Shown here: one piece after another, positions 42,747 through 50,432 of the stretch | How the letters are laid out: each line of letters begins with the position of its first letter | Position numbering within the stretch: the stretch's first letter is position 1 | Origin: Curtobacterium luteum | Lineage (GTDB): Bacteria; Actinomycetota; Actinomycetes; Actinomycetales; Microbacteriaceae | Assembly (NCBI RefSeq): GCF_014646995.1 | Contig: NZ_BMOI01000002.1 | Span: 207,111 to 271,110 of the forward strand | Length of the DNA stretch: 64,000 nucleotides | Reading direction: 5' to 3' | Translations under genes and position numbers: made by a program | The notes under the pieces: model-generated | Seen by the model: the letters and a program-made list of their open reading frames with translations, nothing else | Database searches by the model: none | What the model was told of the DNA's origin: nothing

Positions 42747-43295
42747 ATGGCCGTCCAGCTCACCCGACTCGACCCGACCGGCGCCGATCGGGAGGCCCTG
42801 CTCGCCTTCCTGACGACCGAGGACTTCCCCTTCCACGTGCGTCCGCGCACCAGCACGGGGGACGCAGAGCGGGCGATCGATGCCGGAGCGTGGGACGACG
42901 ACGAGCACCGGTCGTACTGGCTCGACGACGACGAGCACGGCCGCGTCGGCGTGCTGCGGCTCGAGGACCTCGCGGACCCGGTGCCGCTGTTCGACCTCCG
43001 GATCGCCGGCGAGCACCGCGGCCGGGGACTCGGCGTCCCGGCGCTCCGGGCGGCGACGGACCACGTGTTCACCTCGATGCCCGAGGTCACGCGGTTCGAA
43101 GGGCAGACCCGGGAGGACAACACCGCCATGCGCCGCGTGTTCCTGCGCGCCGGCTGGGTGAAGGAGGCGCACTACCGGGACGGTTGGCCGGTCGAGGGCG
43201 GCGCTCCGCTCGCGTCGGTCGCCTACGGGGTGCTGCGCCGCGACTGGGAGTCCGGCACCACGACGCCGGTCCCCTGGGACGACGACCCACGCTGA
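42747..43295 (+). CDS. GNAT family N-acetyltransferase
   Basis: The 182-residue enzyme contains the acetyl-CoA signature FDLRIAGEHRGRGLGVPALR (about 92-111) and, later, RVFLRAGWVKEAHYRDGWP typical of RimJ/RimL-type GNATs. A preceding acidic segment (DDDEHRSYWLDDDEHG) is unusual. ATG 42747 follows a weak site. It is divergent from the GH16 gene, and a long palindrome follows downstream. The substrate is unknown. Confidence 0.88.
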   Translation: MAVQLTRLDPTGADREALLAFLTTEDFPFHVRPRTSTGDAERAIDAGAWDDDEHRSYWLDDDEHGRVGVLRLEDLADPVPLFDLRIAGEHRGRGLGVPALRAATDHVFTSMPEVTRFEGQTREDNTAMRRVFLRAGWVKEAHYRDGWPVEGGAPLASVAYGVLRRDWESGTTTPVPWDDDPR

Positions 43296-43364
43296 CCGCG
43301 ACACGCGGCCCGCGTCCCGCGGCGAGCGCGCGGGGGGTGACCCGAGGAGGGTCGAGACGACCCG

Positions 43365-43416
43365 GTGACGGCCGGGAGGCCCGTGGCGGCGCCGCCACGG
43401 GCCTCCCGGCCGTCAC
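43365..43416. repeat. GGAGGC palindrome
   Basis: A perfect 52-base palindrome (26-bp arms, centre 43390/43391) lies between the GNAT and TetR genes, both on the plus strand. Termination of the GNAT message is the simplest role. Confidence 0.85.
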
Positions 43417-43468
43417 GTGGTCGCGATCAGCGACCGGGGGACGAACCTGAAGGTGCACCCCGAGTCGT

Positions 43469-43490
43469 TGCACCGAGTGCATCGATGCAC
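43469..43490 (+). promoter_or_regulatory. Overlapping palindromes: TetR operator candidate
   Basis: TGCACCGAGTGCA (43469-43481) and GTGCATCGATGCAC (43477-43490) overlap, directly before a -10-like TAGTGT (43492-43497) and the GTG at 43506. The place and symmetry fit autoregulation by the TetR product. Confidence 0.6.
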
Positions 43491-43505
43491 CTAGTGTCTA
43501 CGTAC

Positions 43506-44159
43506 GTGACCCTCGCTCCCGACCGCCGTGCCGCGCTCAAGGCGCGGCACCGTGCCGCGCTGCTGCAGGCCGCTCGCGACCTCATCCACGAGCGCGGCGG
43601 CCGGGAGTTCAGCGTCGACGACCTCGCGGCGCGGGCCGACGTCGCACGCCGCACCGTGTTCAACCACTTCGCGTCGCTGGACGAGGTCCTGCTCACCGTC
43701 TGCGAGGAGGAGCTCTCGGTCATCATCGACCGGTTCCTCTCGGACATCGCGAACACCCCCGTCGGTGACGGCAGCCGGGCGTCGATGTTCGAGGAGATCG
43801 GGTCCGCCGCCCGCGGAGCCGACCTCGCCCCGGCGATCGCCGGCATGTACCGGACGCTCGGCGAACCCGGCAAGTCCGACCCGAAGGCGGCCGTGCTCAC
43901 CCAGACGGCCTTCGCGCGGGTGACCGAGCGCCTCCGCGACGAGGTGCGCCGTCGGTACCCGGCCGCGGACGCCCTCGACGCGGCGCTGCTCGTCGAGTCG
44001 CTCATGAGCGGCATCGTCGTGATCGCCGACCACTGGCTGCAGGAGCACGCCGGCGAGATCGACGGCTCACCGCTCGACCAGGACGCACTCGACGCCTGGG
44101 ACGCCCTGCTGAGCAGGCTGATCCACAGCGTCCGCAGCGGCTACATGCCGACCGACTGA
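43506..44159 (+). CDS. TetR family regulator of the MMPL transporter
   Basis: The 217-residue protein has an N-terminal TetR helix-turn-helix (LLQAARDLIHERGGREFSVDDLAARADVARRTVFNHFAS, spread over about 18-56) and an all-helical ligand domain. Start choice is GTG 43506; no ribosome site precedes it, but a -10-like TAGTGT is about 9 bases upstream, so the message may be leaderless. ATG 43485 is the alternative and lies inside the palindromic operator. The stop is 89 bases before an MMPL transporter gene, which is the likely target, as in many actinobacterial drug or lipid exporter pairs. Confidence 0.85.
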   Translation: MTLAPDRRAALKARHRAALLQAARDLIHERGGREFSVDDLAARADVARRTVFNHFASLDEVLLTVCEEELSVIIDRFLSDIANTPVGDGSRASMFEEIGSAARGADLAPAIAGMYRTLGEPGKSDPKAAVLTQTAFARVTERLRDEVRRRYPAADALDAALLVESLMSGIVVIADHWLQEHAGEIDGSPLDQDALDAWDALLSRLIHSVRSGYMPTD

Positions 44160-44248
44160 GGCTCGTCCTCCTCCCGACCACCCGCGGGGTCCACCGGCGC
44201 ACCCCGACCGCACAACCGCAGCACCACGAAAGGAACGGGGCTCTCCGC

Positions 44249-46936
44249 ATGGCCGGTCTCCTCTACCGACTCGGGCGATTCTCCGCCCGCAGGCACTGGC
44301 TCGTGATCATCGCGTGGGTCGTGATCATGGGCATCGCCGGGCTCACCTACAGCCTGTTCGCCGGCTCGATCTCGTCGTCGATCTCGATCCCGAACACCAA
44401 GACCAGCCAGGTCCAGGACGAGCTCGCGGACAAGTTCCCGTCGGCGAACGGCGGCACCGGCACCCTGGTGTTCGCCACGACGGACGGCAAGGCGTTCACG
44501 AGCGCGCAGAAGTCGGAGGTCAAGGACTTCCTCGACGGGCTCACGGAGGAGAGCGGCGTCAAGAGCGTCTCCGACGGCTTCACCCTGCAGCAGCGCCTCG
44601 ACGACCAGCGGCAGAAGATCGTCGACGGCCGGAAGCAGATCAGCGACGGGCGCGAGCAGATCGCCGACGGCCGGAAGCAGATCGCGGACGGGCAGGACCA
44701 GCTCGACGCGCAGAAGGCGCAGCTCGAGTCCGGCCAGGCGAAGATCGACCAGGCGCAGCAGCAGCTCGACGGGCAGAAGGCGCAGGCCCAGGCAGCGGGA
44801 GCCGCTGCGTCCGCGGCCGCGCAGGCACAGTTGCAGCAGGCGCAGGCGCAGATCGACGCCCAGCAGCAGCAGCTCACCGCCGGCGAGCAGCAGATCACCG
44901 CGGCGCAGAAGACCATCGACGCCAACACGGAGAAGCTCGACGCGAACGAGCAGAAGCTCGACGACAGCGAGCAGGAGCTCGAGCAGGGCTCGAAGCTGCT
45001 CGACCTGTCGAAGGACATCCGGTTCGTGTCGTCGAACGACGCCGCTGCGATCGGCACCGTGCAGTTCACGAAGTCGACCTACGAGGTCCCGCAGACCACG
45101 AAGCAGGCCATCTCGGACAAGGCCGACGCGGCGAAGATCAGCGGCGTGGACGTCTACGTCTCCAACGACATCGCGCAGGGCGTGCCGTCGATCCTCGGTC
45201 CCGGGGAGATCATCGGCGTCATCATCGCCGCGATCGTGCTGTTCCTGATGCTCCGGACGGTCATCGGTGCGGCGATCCCGCTGGTGTCCGCGGTGCTCGG
45301 CGTCGGCGTCGCGACCCTCGCCTCGCTGTCGTTCTCGAGCCTCGTGGAGTTCATCTCCGTCACGCCCGTGCTCGGAGTGATGCTGGGGCTGGCGGTCGGC
45401 ATCGACTACTCGCTGTTCATCCTGAACCGGCACCGGACGCAGCTGAAGGCCGGCATGGACGTGCACGAGTCGATCGGGCTCGCGAACGGCACCTCCGGGA
45501 ACGCCGTGGTGTTCGCCGGGACCACCGTCATCGTCGCCCTGCTCGCGCTCAACATCACCGGCATCCCGTTCCTCGGCCTCATGGGCACGGTCGGCGCGGT
45601 CGCGGTGTTCTTCGCGATCCTCATCGCCACGTCGTTCACCCCGGCGCTCCTCTCGCTGCTCGGCATGCGGATCCTGCGCCGGAAGGAGCGGGAGCGCATC
45701 GGCAACACCGACTCGATCCGGGTGCCGAACGCGCCGATGTCGACCTGGCGCGCGGTCATCACGCTCGTCGCCGGCATCGCCGTCCTCGGCACGATCGCCC
45801 TGCCTGCCACGCAGATGCGACTCGGCCTGCCCACGGGCGCGTCGGAGGCCGTCGACTCGTCGCAGTACAAGGCGTACAAGACCCTGTCCGACGAGTTCGG
45901 CGCCGGACAGAACGGACCGTTGCTCGTCGTGGCCGACCTGCCGAAGGCGATCAGCGAGGACGACGTGACCGCGACCGAGGTCACGATCGGCCAGGCGCTC
46001 GCGAAGAACGACGACGTCAAGGCCGTGCTGCCCATCGGCGCGTCGGAGGACCGGGACATCATCGCCTTCCAGGTCAAGCCGGCCGGAGGCCCGGACAGCG
46101 TCTCGACGGAGCGGCTCGTGCAGGACCTCCGCACGCAGCAGGTCAGCGTCGACGACGGCACGGCCACGCTCGGCGTCGCGGGCAACGCGTCCGCGAACAT
46201 CGACGTGTCCGAGAAGCTCTCGAACGTGCTGCCGCTCTACCTCGCGGTCGTCGTCGGGCTGTCGCTCATCATCCTGATCATCGTGTTCCGGTCGTTCCTC
46301 GTGCCGATCACCGCGACGGCCGGGTTCATCCTGTCCGTGCTCGCGTCGTTCGGTGGTCTGACCGCGATCTACCAGTTCGGCTGGCTCGGATCGGTGTTCG
46401 GCGTGCACGACCCGGCACCCATCCTGAGCTTCCTGCCCATCATCGAGATCGGCATCCTGTTCGGGCTCGCGATGGACTACCAGCTGTTCCTGGTGTCCGG
46501 CATGCGGGAGGCGTACGCCCACGGAGCCTCGGCCAAGGTCGCGGTCCAGCGGGGCCTGCACGCCGGTCGGGCAGTGGTCACGGCGGCGGCGATCATCATG
46601 ATCTCGGTGTTCGCGGGCTTCATCTTCTCGGACTCGTCGACGATCAAGCCGATCGGCTTCGGGCTCGCGTTCGGTGTCCTCCTCGACGCGTTCGTGGTCC
46701 GCATGCTGCTGATCCCGGCGATCATGCACCTGCTCGGTCGGAGCGCGTGGTGGATCCCGAAGTGGCTCGACCGGATCCTGCCGGACGTCGACGTCGAGGG
46801 CGCGAAGCTCGAGCGGGCGCACCCGGCCGGCGGGCGTGGGCCGGATGCGGGTGCGGAGCACCACGGGGCGCACGCCGCGCCGGTGGAGCCGGACGCGAAC
46901 CCGCACGAGGGTCACACGCCGACGCACCGCGCGTAG
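44249..46936 (+). CDS. MMPL/RND-type membrane transporter with coiled-coil insert
   Basis: The 895-residue protein has about twelve helices in two halves and the family motifs GIDYSLFILNRHR and MDYQLFLVSGMREAY. The first extracytoplasmic loop contains an unusual region of about 140 residues (about 113-255) made of heptad-like repeats (DGRKQISDGREQIADGRKQI, then Gln/Ala-rich stretches), which predicts a long coiled coil as in YhgE/Pip-type proteins. MMPL proteins export lipids, drugs or siderophores; the cargo is unknown here. It is linked to the TetR gene, and ATG 44249 follows AAAGGA. Confidence 0.9.
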   Translation: MAGLLYRLGRFSARRHWLVIIAWVVIMGIAGLTYSLFAGSISSSISIPNTKTSQVQDELADKFPSANGGTGTLVFATTDGKAFTSAQKSEVKDFLDGLTEESGVKSVSDGFTLQQRLDDQRQKIVDGRKQISDGREQIADGRKQIADGQDQLDAQKAQLESGQAKIDQAQQQLDGQKAQAQAAGAAASAAAQAQLQQAQAQIDAQQQQLTAGEQQITAAQKTIDANTEKLDANEQKLDDSEQELEQGSKLLDLSKDIRFVSSNDAAAIGTVQFTKSTYEVPQTTKQAISDKADAAKISGVDVYVSNDIAQGVPSILGPGEIIGVIIAAIVLFLMLRTVIGAAIPLVSAVLGVGVATLASLSFSSLVEFISVTPVLGVMLGLAVGIDYSLFILNRHRTQLKAGMDVHESIGLANGTSGNAVVFAGTTVIVALLALNITGIPFLGLMGTVGAVAVFFAILIATSFTPALLSLLGMRILRRKERERIGNTDSIRVPNAPMSTWRAVITLVAGIAVLGTIALPATQMRLGLPTGASEAVDSSQYKAYKTLSDEFGAGQNGPLLVVADLPKAISEDDVTATEVTIGQALAKNDDVKAVLPIGASEDRDIIAFQVKPAGGPDSVSTERLVQDLRTQQVSVDDGTATLGVAGNASANIDVSEKLSNVLPLYLAVVVGLSLIILIIVFRSFLVPITATAGFILSVLASFGGLTAIYQFGWLGSVFGVHDPAPILSFLPIIEIGILFGLAMDYQLFLVSGMREAYAHGASAKVAVQRGLHAGRAVVTAAAIIMISVFAGFIFSDSSTIKPIGFGLAFGVLLDAFVVRMLLIPAIMHLLGRSAWWIPKWLDRILPDVDVEGAKLERAHPAGGRGPDAGAEHHGAHAAPVEPDANPHEGHTPTHRA

Positions 46937-46958
46937 CGCGCCGCACCGACGCGACCGC

Positions 46959-47003
46959 CTGGAGGCGCGGAGCCGGTCCACGAGACCGGCACCGCGCCTC
47001 CAG
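46959..47003. repeat. GGAGGC palindrome
   Basis: A 12-bp core (CTGGAGGCGCGG at 46959-46970, complement 46992-47003) has a 21-nt loop and lies 22 bases after the MMPL stop, consistent with a terminator. Confidence 0.75.
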
Positions 47004-47095
47004 TGCGTGGCCCGTGGGGCGTGCCTGGCCGGACCGGGCGTCCTTGGTCCTTCCCCCTGCCGAGTACGGCCGGTCCCACCGTCGTTCGCCGACCG

Positions 47096-47107
47096 TTCGT
47101 GCACGAA
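47096..47107 (+). promoter_or_regulatory. MarR-type operator before the regulator gene
   Basis: A perfect palindrome, TTCGTGCACGAA, lies 15 bases before ATG 47123. The same half-sites (TTCGT and ACGAA) recur at 47601-47612 before the zinc-ribbon gene. Confidence 0.75.
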
Positions 47108-47122
47108 GGGTAAGGTGACCGC

Positions 47123-47566
47123 ATGACCGCGATCGACGCCGACCCCCTCGCCCTCGACCGGCAGCTCTGCTTCGCCCTCGCCGCGACGAGCCGGAGCGTC
47201 ATCGGCCTGTACCGGGACCTGCTCGAGCCGATGGGCCTGACGCACCCCCAGTACCTCGTGATGCTCGCACTCTGGGAACACGACCCGAGGTCCGTGCGCG
47301 AGATCGCCGGCGAGCTCCGGCTCGACTCGGCGACGCTCAGTCCACTGCTCAAGCGCCTCGAGGCCTCCGGCTACGTCCGACGGACTCGGAGCGCGGCGGA
47401 TGAACGGCAGCTCGAGGTGTCCCTGACCACCGCCGGACGGACGCTCCGGGACCGAGCCGAGGCCGTCCCGCTCGCGGTGGCCGACCGACTCGGCTGGCCG
47501 CTCGCACGACTCGAGGCCCTCAAGGACGAACTGACCGAACTGCTGGAGCGCGTCGACGTCGTCTGA
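47123..47566 (+). CDS. MarR family regulator, OhrR-like
   Basis: The 147-residue winged-helix regulator starts with LDRQLCFALAATSR, placing a cysteine at position 16 as in OhrR proteins, which sense organic hydroperoxides through that thiol. The DNA-binding part (REIAGELRLDSATLSPLLKRLEASGYVRR) is typical. The usual tyrosine pattern of OhrR (FALY) is altered here to FALA, and no ohr gene is next to it. The targets are inferred to be itself and the next two genes. Confidence 0.88.
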   Translation: MTAIDADPLALDRQLCFALAATSRSVIGLYRDLLEPMGLTHPQYLVMLALWEHDPRSVREIAGELRLDSATLSPLLKRLEASGYVRRTRSAADERQLEVSLTTAGRTLRDRAEAVPLAVADRLGWPLARLEALKDELTELLERVDVV

Positions 47567-47600
47567 CCCTGGCCCGAGCGGACACTTCGTGCCACAATGG

Positions 47601-47612
47601 TTCGTGTACGAA
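47601..47612 (+). promoter_or_regulatory. Second MarR-type operator
   Basis: TTCGTGTACGAA (TTCGT and ACGAA half-sites with centre GT) overlaps the start region of the gene at 47627, just after a -10-like CACAAT. It matches the operator at 47096-47107. Confidence 0.7.
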
Positions 47613-47626
47613 TGAAAGGACCGGTG

Positions 47627-47839
47627 ATGGGACGCTTCGCCCGCTGGTACGAGAAGTGGAACACCACGCTCATCGAGAAGATGGGGCCGTCGCAGATCGG
47701 CGCCGGACACCCCGAGGGCGTCGACGACCGGACGGTCGACCGCGCGTGCCCGATCTGCGGTCAGCCGTTGTCGCTGCACCAGGTGATCCGGCCCGAGGGT
47801 CAGGTACGTTCGTCGACGCTGGTGTGCCCCGCTCGCTGA
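47627..47839 (+). CDS. 70-residue zinc-ribbon-like small protein
   Basis: The product reads MGRFARWYEKWNTTLIEKMG at the start (amphipathic), then a Cys pair ACPICGQPLSLHQV and a final VCPAR. A zinc ligand set of two or three Cys plus a His is possible. ATG 47627 is preferred over earlier in-frame starts because AAAGGA precedes it. It lies between the MarR gene and the oxidoreductase and carries the MarR operator in front. Function is unknown; a redox sensor or RNA/DNA-binding role could be tested. Confidence 0.7.
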   Translation: MGRFARWYEKWNTTLIEKMGPSQIGAGHPEGVDDRTVDRACPICGQPLSLHQVIRPEGQVRSSTLVCPAR

Positions 47840-47879
47840 CGATCCCCTCCGAGAAGGAATTGCACCCGACAACACGTGG

Positions 47880-48986
47880 TTGAACGGACACGTGAAGCTC
47901 TTCGAACCCGCCGACTTCGGCGCACTGCACCTCCGCAACCGGATCGTCATGGCCCCGCTCACCCGCACGCGCGCGGGCGCCCAGGGCATCCCGAACGACC
48001 TGCTCGTCGAGCACTACCGCCAGCGTGCCGGCATGGGCATGATCATCACCGAGGGCACCTGGCCCGTCCAAGAGGGCCGCTCGTACCCCGGCCAGCCCGG
48101 CATCGAGACCGACGAGCAGGTCGCCGGCTGGCGCCGCGTCACCGACGCCGTGCACGCCGAGGGCGGCACGATCGTCATGCAGCTCATGCACGGTGGCCGC
48201 GTCTCCCACACGTCGATCTCCGAGACGCCGCGCATCGTCGGCCCGAGCGCGATCGCCGCCCCCGGCCAGACGCACCTCGCCGACGGCAGCAAGGCGGACA
48301 TGCCCGTGCCGCACGAGCTGACCACCGCCGAGGTCCGCGAGGCCGTCCAGGGCTTCGTCCAGGCCGCTCGCAACGCGATCGCCGCCGGACTCGACGGTGT
48401 CGAGGTCCACGGTGCCAACGGTTACCTCGTGCACGAGTTCCTCTCCCCCGTCTCGAACACCCGCACCGACGAGTACGGCGGCTCCCCCGAGAACCGCGCC
48501 CGCTTCGCCGTCGAGGTCACCACGGCCATCGCCGAGGCCATCGGCGCGGACCGGGTCGGCATCCGCCTCTCGCCGCAGCACAACATCCAGGGCGTGCTCG
48601 AGGAGGACGACGCCGACGTCATCGCCACCTACACGGCGGTTGCCGAGGGCCTCGCACCCCTCGGACTCGCGTTCGTCGACGTGCTGCAGGCCGACGTCAC
48701 GTCGGAGCTCGTGCAGACCATCCGCCGCACCGCCGGCGCACCGTTCATCGCGAACTCCGGCTTCTCGTCGGTGACCACGCGCGACGAGGCCATCGCGCTG
48801 CTCGACTCCGAGCACGTGGACGCCGTCGCCGTCGGTCGTCCCGCGATCGCGAACCCGGACCTCGCGCTCCGTTGGGAGCAGGACGAGGAGCTCAACGAGC
48901 CGCGTCCGGAGCTGTTCTACGGGGCCAGCGCCGAGGGCTACACGGACTACCCGACGCTCGCCGAGCTGCGCACGCCGGTCGCGTGA
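47880..48986 (+). CDS. Old Yellow Enzyme family NADH:flavin oxidoreductase
   Basis: The 368-residue FMN enzyme reduces activated alkenes. Family features include PADFGALHLRNRIVMAPLTR at the start, MQLMHGGRVSH, the substrate-binding pair His177 and Asn180 (VEVHGANGYL), RTDEYGGSPENRARF and the FMN-phosphate loop VGRPAIANPDL. The start is uncertain: TTG 47880 or GTG 47892, with ACGGA as a weak site for the latter. It probably belongs to the MarR regulon, as OYE genes often respond to electrophile stress. A GGAGGC palindrome follows. Confidence 0.9.
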   Translation: MNGHVKLFEPADFGALHLRNRIVMAPLTRTRAGAQGIPNDLLVEHYRQRAGMGMIITEGTWPVQEGRSYPGQPGIETDEQVAGWRRVTDAVHAEGGTIVMQLMHGGRVSHTSISETPRIVGPSAIAAPGQTHLADGSKADMPVPHELTTAEVREAVQGFVQAARNAIAAGLDGVEVHGANGYLVHEFLSPVSNTRTDEYGGSPENRARFAVEVTTAIAEAIGADRVGIRLSPQHNIQGVLEEDDADVIATYTAVAEGLAPLGLAFVDVLQADVTSELVQTIRRTAGAPFIANSGFSSVTTRDEAIALLDSEHVDAVAVGRPAIANPDLALRWEQDEELNEPRPELFYGASAEGYTDYPTLAELRTPVA

Positions 48987-49002
48987 TCGACGGAGCCGCC
49001 TG

Positions 49003-49048
49003 ACGGACGGGAGGCGCGGTGCCGGCTGGCACCGCGCCTCCCGTCTGT
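49003..49048. repeat. GGAGGC palindrome
   Basis: 21-bp arms (49003-49023 and 49028-49048) with one G:T pair and a 4-nt GGCT loop lie 16 bases after the OYE stop. It probably terminates that operon. Confidence 0.85.
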
Positions 49049-49281
49049 CCCGGGGGTGCGTCGGCGCTCACGCGGGCGTCGCTGGGGGACGACGGGACCG
49101 CTGTCGTGCGACGACGACGGCGTCGTTCCGTGCACGCGCCGGCAAGTAGCGGACGCAACGAACGACATCGCCGTCGTCGTGCGACGACGACGGCGTCGTT
49201 CGACGACGGCGCATCGACGGCAGCGGGAGCCACGAAACCCGGGAACACGACACCCGGGAACACGACACCCGGGAAACAGAA
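49049..49281. repeat. Repeat-rich gap before the tRNA gene
   Basis: This non-coding stretch between the OYE and tRNA genes holds two identical 26-bp copies of GTCGTGCGACGACGACGG followed by CGTCGTTC (49103-49128 and 49176-49201). The second lies inside a larger imperfect inverted repeat. A 15-bp tandem repeat ACCCGGGAACACGAC follows (49237-49251, 49252-49266, partial third). No gene is seen. Confidence 0.7.
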
Positions 49282-49314
49282 GACGCCCCCGGTCCGAGTG
49301 GAACCGAGGGCGTC
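49282..49314 (-). terminator. Rho-independent terminator of tRNA-Arg
   Basis: A 12-bp stem with one mismatch (49282-49293 with 49303-49314) and a 9-nt loop is followed, in the minus direction, by TTCTGTTTC. It lies 22 bases after the tRNA 3' end. Confidence 0.8.
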
Positions 49315-49336
49315 ATCCCTGCTGTCTCAAACAGTG

Positions 49337-49409
49337 TGCGCTCGAAGGGACTCGAACCCCCAACCTTCTGATCCGTAGTCAGATGCTCTATCCATTGAGC
49401 TACGAGCGC
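49337..49409 (-). tRNA. tRNA-Arg (anticodon ACG)
   Basis: The 73-nt minus-strand sequence folds as a cloverleaf: acceptor GCGCTCG/CGAGCGC, D-arm TAGCTCAATGGATAGAGC, anticodon stem TCTGA/TCAGA with loop CTACGGA (anticodon ACG) and T-arm GGTTCGAGTCC. CCA is not encoded. ACG reads CGU and, after inosine modification, CGC/CGA arginine codons. No integrase or attachment-site duplicate is seen beside it. Confidence 0.96.
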
Positions 49410-49514
49410 GTGGCGTTTGCGGCCGTGGAAGACTCTACAACAGGTGCAGCCACTCGCGCCAATCGAGCCCCTCCCGCGCGGCCGCTCGGCGTGTCGCGCC
49501 GACGCCGGGCCGGC

Positions 49515-50291
49515 TCAGGCCTCCTCGTCGAACACCTCGCCGAGGAACGTCTGGAGCGCCTGCCACGACCGACGGTCCGCGGTCGCCTGGTACTGCGCGC
49601 CGTGGTCCGGGGCGTCCGTGCCCGGGACGGCGAACGCGTGCATCGCGCCGGAGTAGGTGACGACCTGCCAGTCGACCTCCGGCGCCGAGCGCATCTCGTC
49701 TTGCCACTCGTGGACCTTCTCGTCGGGGACCATCGGGTCCGCTCCACCGGTGAGCACGAGGAGCTTCGCCCGGATCTGGTGCGCGTCGGAGGGGTCGTGG
49801 GCGATGAGCCCGCCGTGGAACGACACCGCCCCGACGAGGTCCGCCCCGGTCCGCGCGAGCTCGAGGGCGGTCGACCCGCCGAAGCAGTACCCCATGACGA
49901 CGATCCGGGTGTGGTCGACGTCCGGGTCCTGTCGGAGTTGCTCGAACCCGGCGAGCGCGCGGGCGCGGAGCAGCGGGAGGTCCTGGTAGAACGAGCCGGC
50001 GACCTGCCCGGCGGTGTCGTCGCCCGGACGGATGCCGGCGCCGTAGATGTCGGCGCCGAACGCGACGTACCCGAGTCGGGCGAGCATCGTGACGCGGGCG
50101 TGGACGTGCTCGTTGACGCCGTGCCAGTCGTGGACGACGAGCACCGCGGGGCGCGGGCCGGCGATGGCGTGGTCCTTCGCGAGCACGCCCTCGAGGGCGG
50201 TCCCGTCGTGGTCGTACCGCACGGTCTCGACGCGCACGTCGGCGCCGGCGGGGTCGGGAACGGTCTGCAGGATGTCGTCGATGGTGGTCAC
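49515..50291 (-). CDS. Dienelactone hydrolase family protein
   Basis: The 258-residue alpha/beta hydrolase has the cysteine nucleophile elbow GYCFGG (Cys136) characteristic of dienelactone hydrolases, the upstream PAVLVVHDWHGVNEHV and the late GAMHAF with the catalytic His. These enzymes open lactones in aromatic-ring degradation, but the widespread actinobacterial members may be general esterases. The GTG at 50291 is the start; the ribosome site is weak. No ring-cleavage genes lie nearby. Confidence 0.9.
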   Translation of the reverse strand: MTTIDDILQTVPDPAGADVRVETVRYDHDGTALEGVLAKDHAIAGPRPAVLVVHDWHGVNEHVHARVTMLARLGYVAFGADIYGAGIRPGDDTAGQVAGSFYQDLPLLRARALAGFEQLRQDPDVDHTRIVVMGYCFGGSTALELARTGADLVGAVSFHGGLIAHDPSDAHQIRAKLLVLTGGADPMVPDEKVHEWQDEMRSAPEVDWQVVTYSGAMHAFAVPGTDAPDHGAQYQATADRRSWQALQTFLGEVFDEEA

Positions 50292-50376
50292 GCTGCGACG
50301 CTACGCCGCCGGACCCGGGACGGGCCTTCCCCCGGACCCGGACCCGGCCGGCCTCCGGCGCGTGGTGACCGGATGA

Positions 50377-50420
50377 CGGACGGGAGGCACGTGGCGGACC
50401 CGCCACGTGCCTCCCGTCCG
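50377..50420. repeat. GGAGGC palindrome
   Basis: 21-bp perfect arms (50377-50397 and 50400-50420) with a 2-nt loop lie between zwf and the hydrolase, both on the minus strand. It lies 13 bases past the zwf stop and could terminate it. Confidence 0.85.
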
Positions 50421-50432
50421 GTGGTCCGCCGG

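Noticed and set aside
44314..47118. A second long plus-strand frame over the MMPL gene
   Set aside because: It is a shifted-frame shadow rich in Arg and Gly; the MMPL frame has clear helices and motifs.
44141..47989. Minus-strand open frame of over 1200 codons opposite the MMPL gene
   Set aside because: It is the antisense shadow of the high-GC MMPL and neighbouring genes; composition is Arg/Asp/Glu-rich without any recognisable domain.
49337..49409. Genomic island or integrated element at tRNA-Arg
   Set aside because: No integrase, no duplicated tRNA 3' end within the visible flanks, and the neighbouring genes look like normal chromosomal genes.
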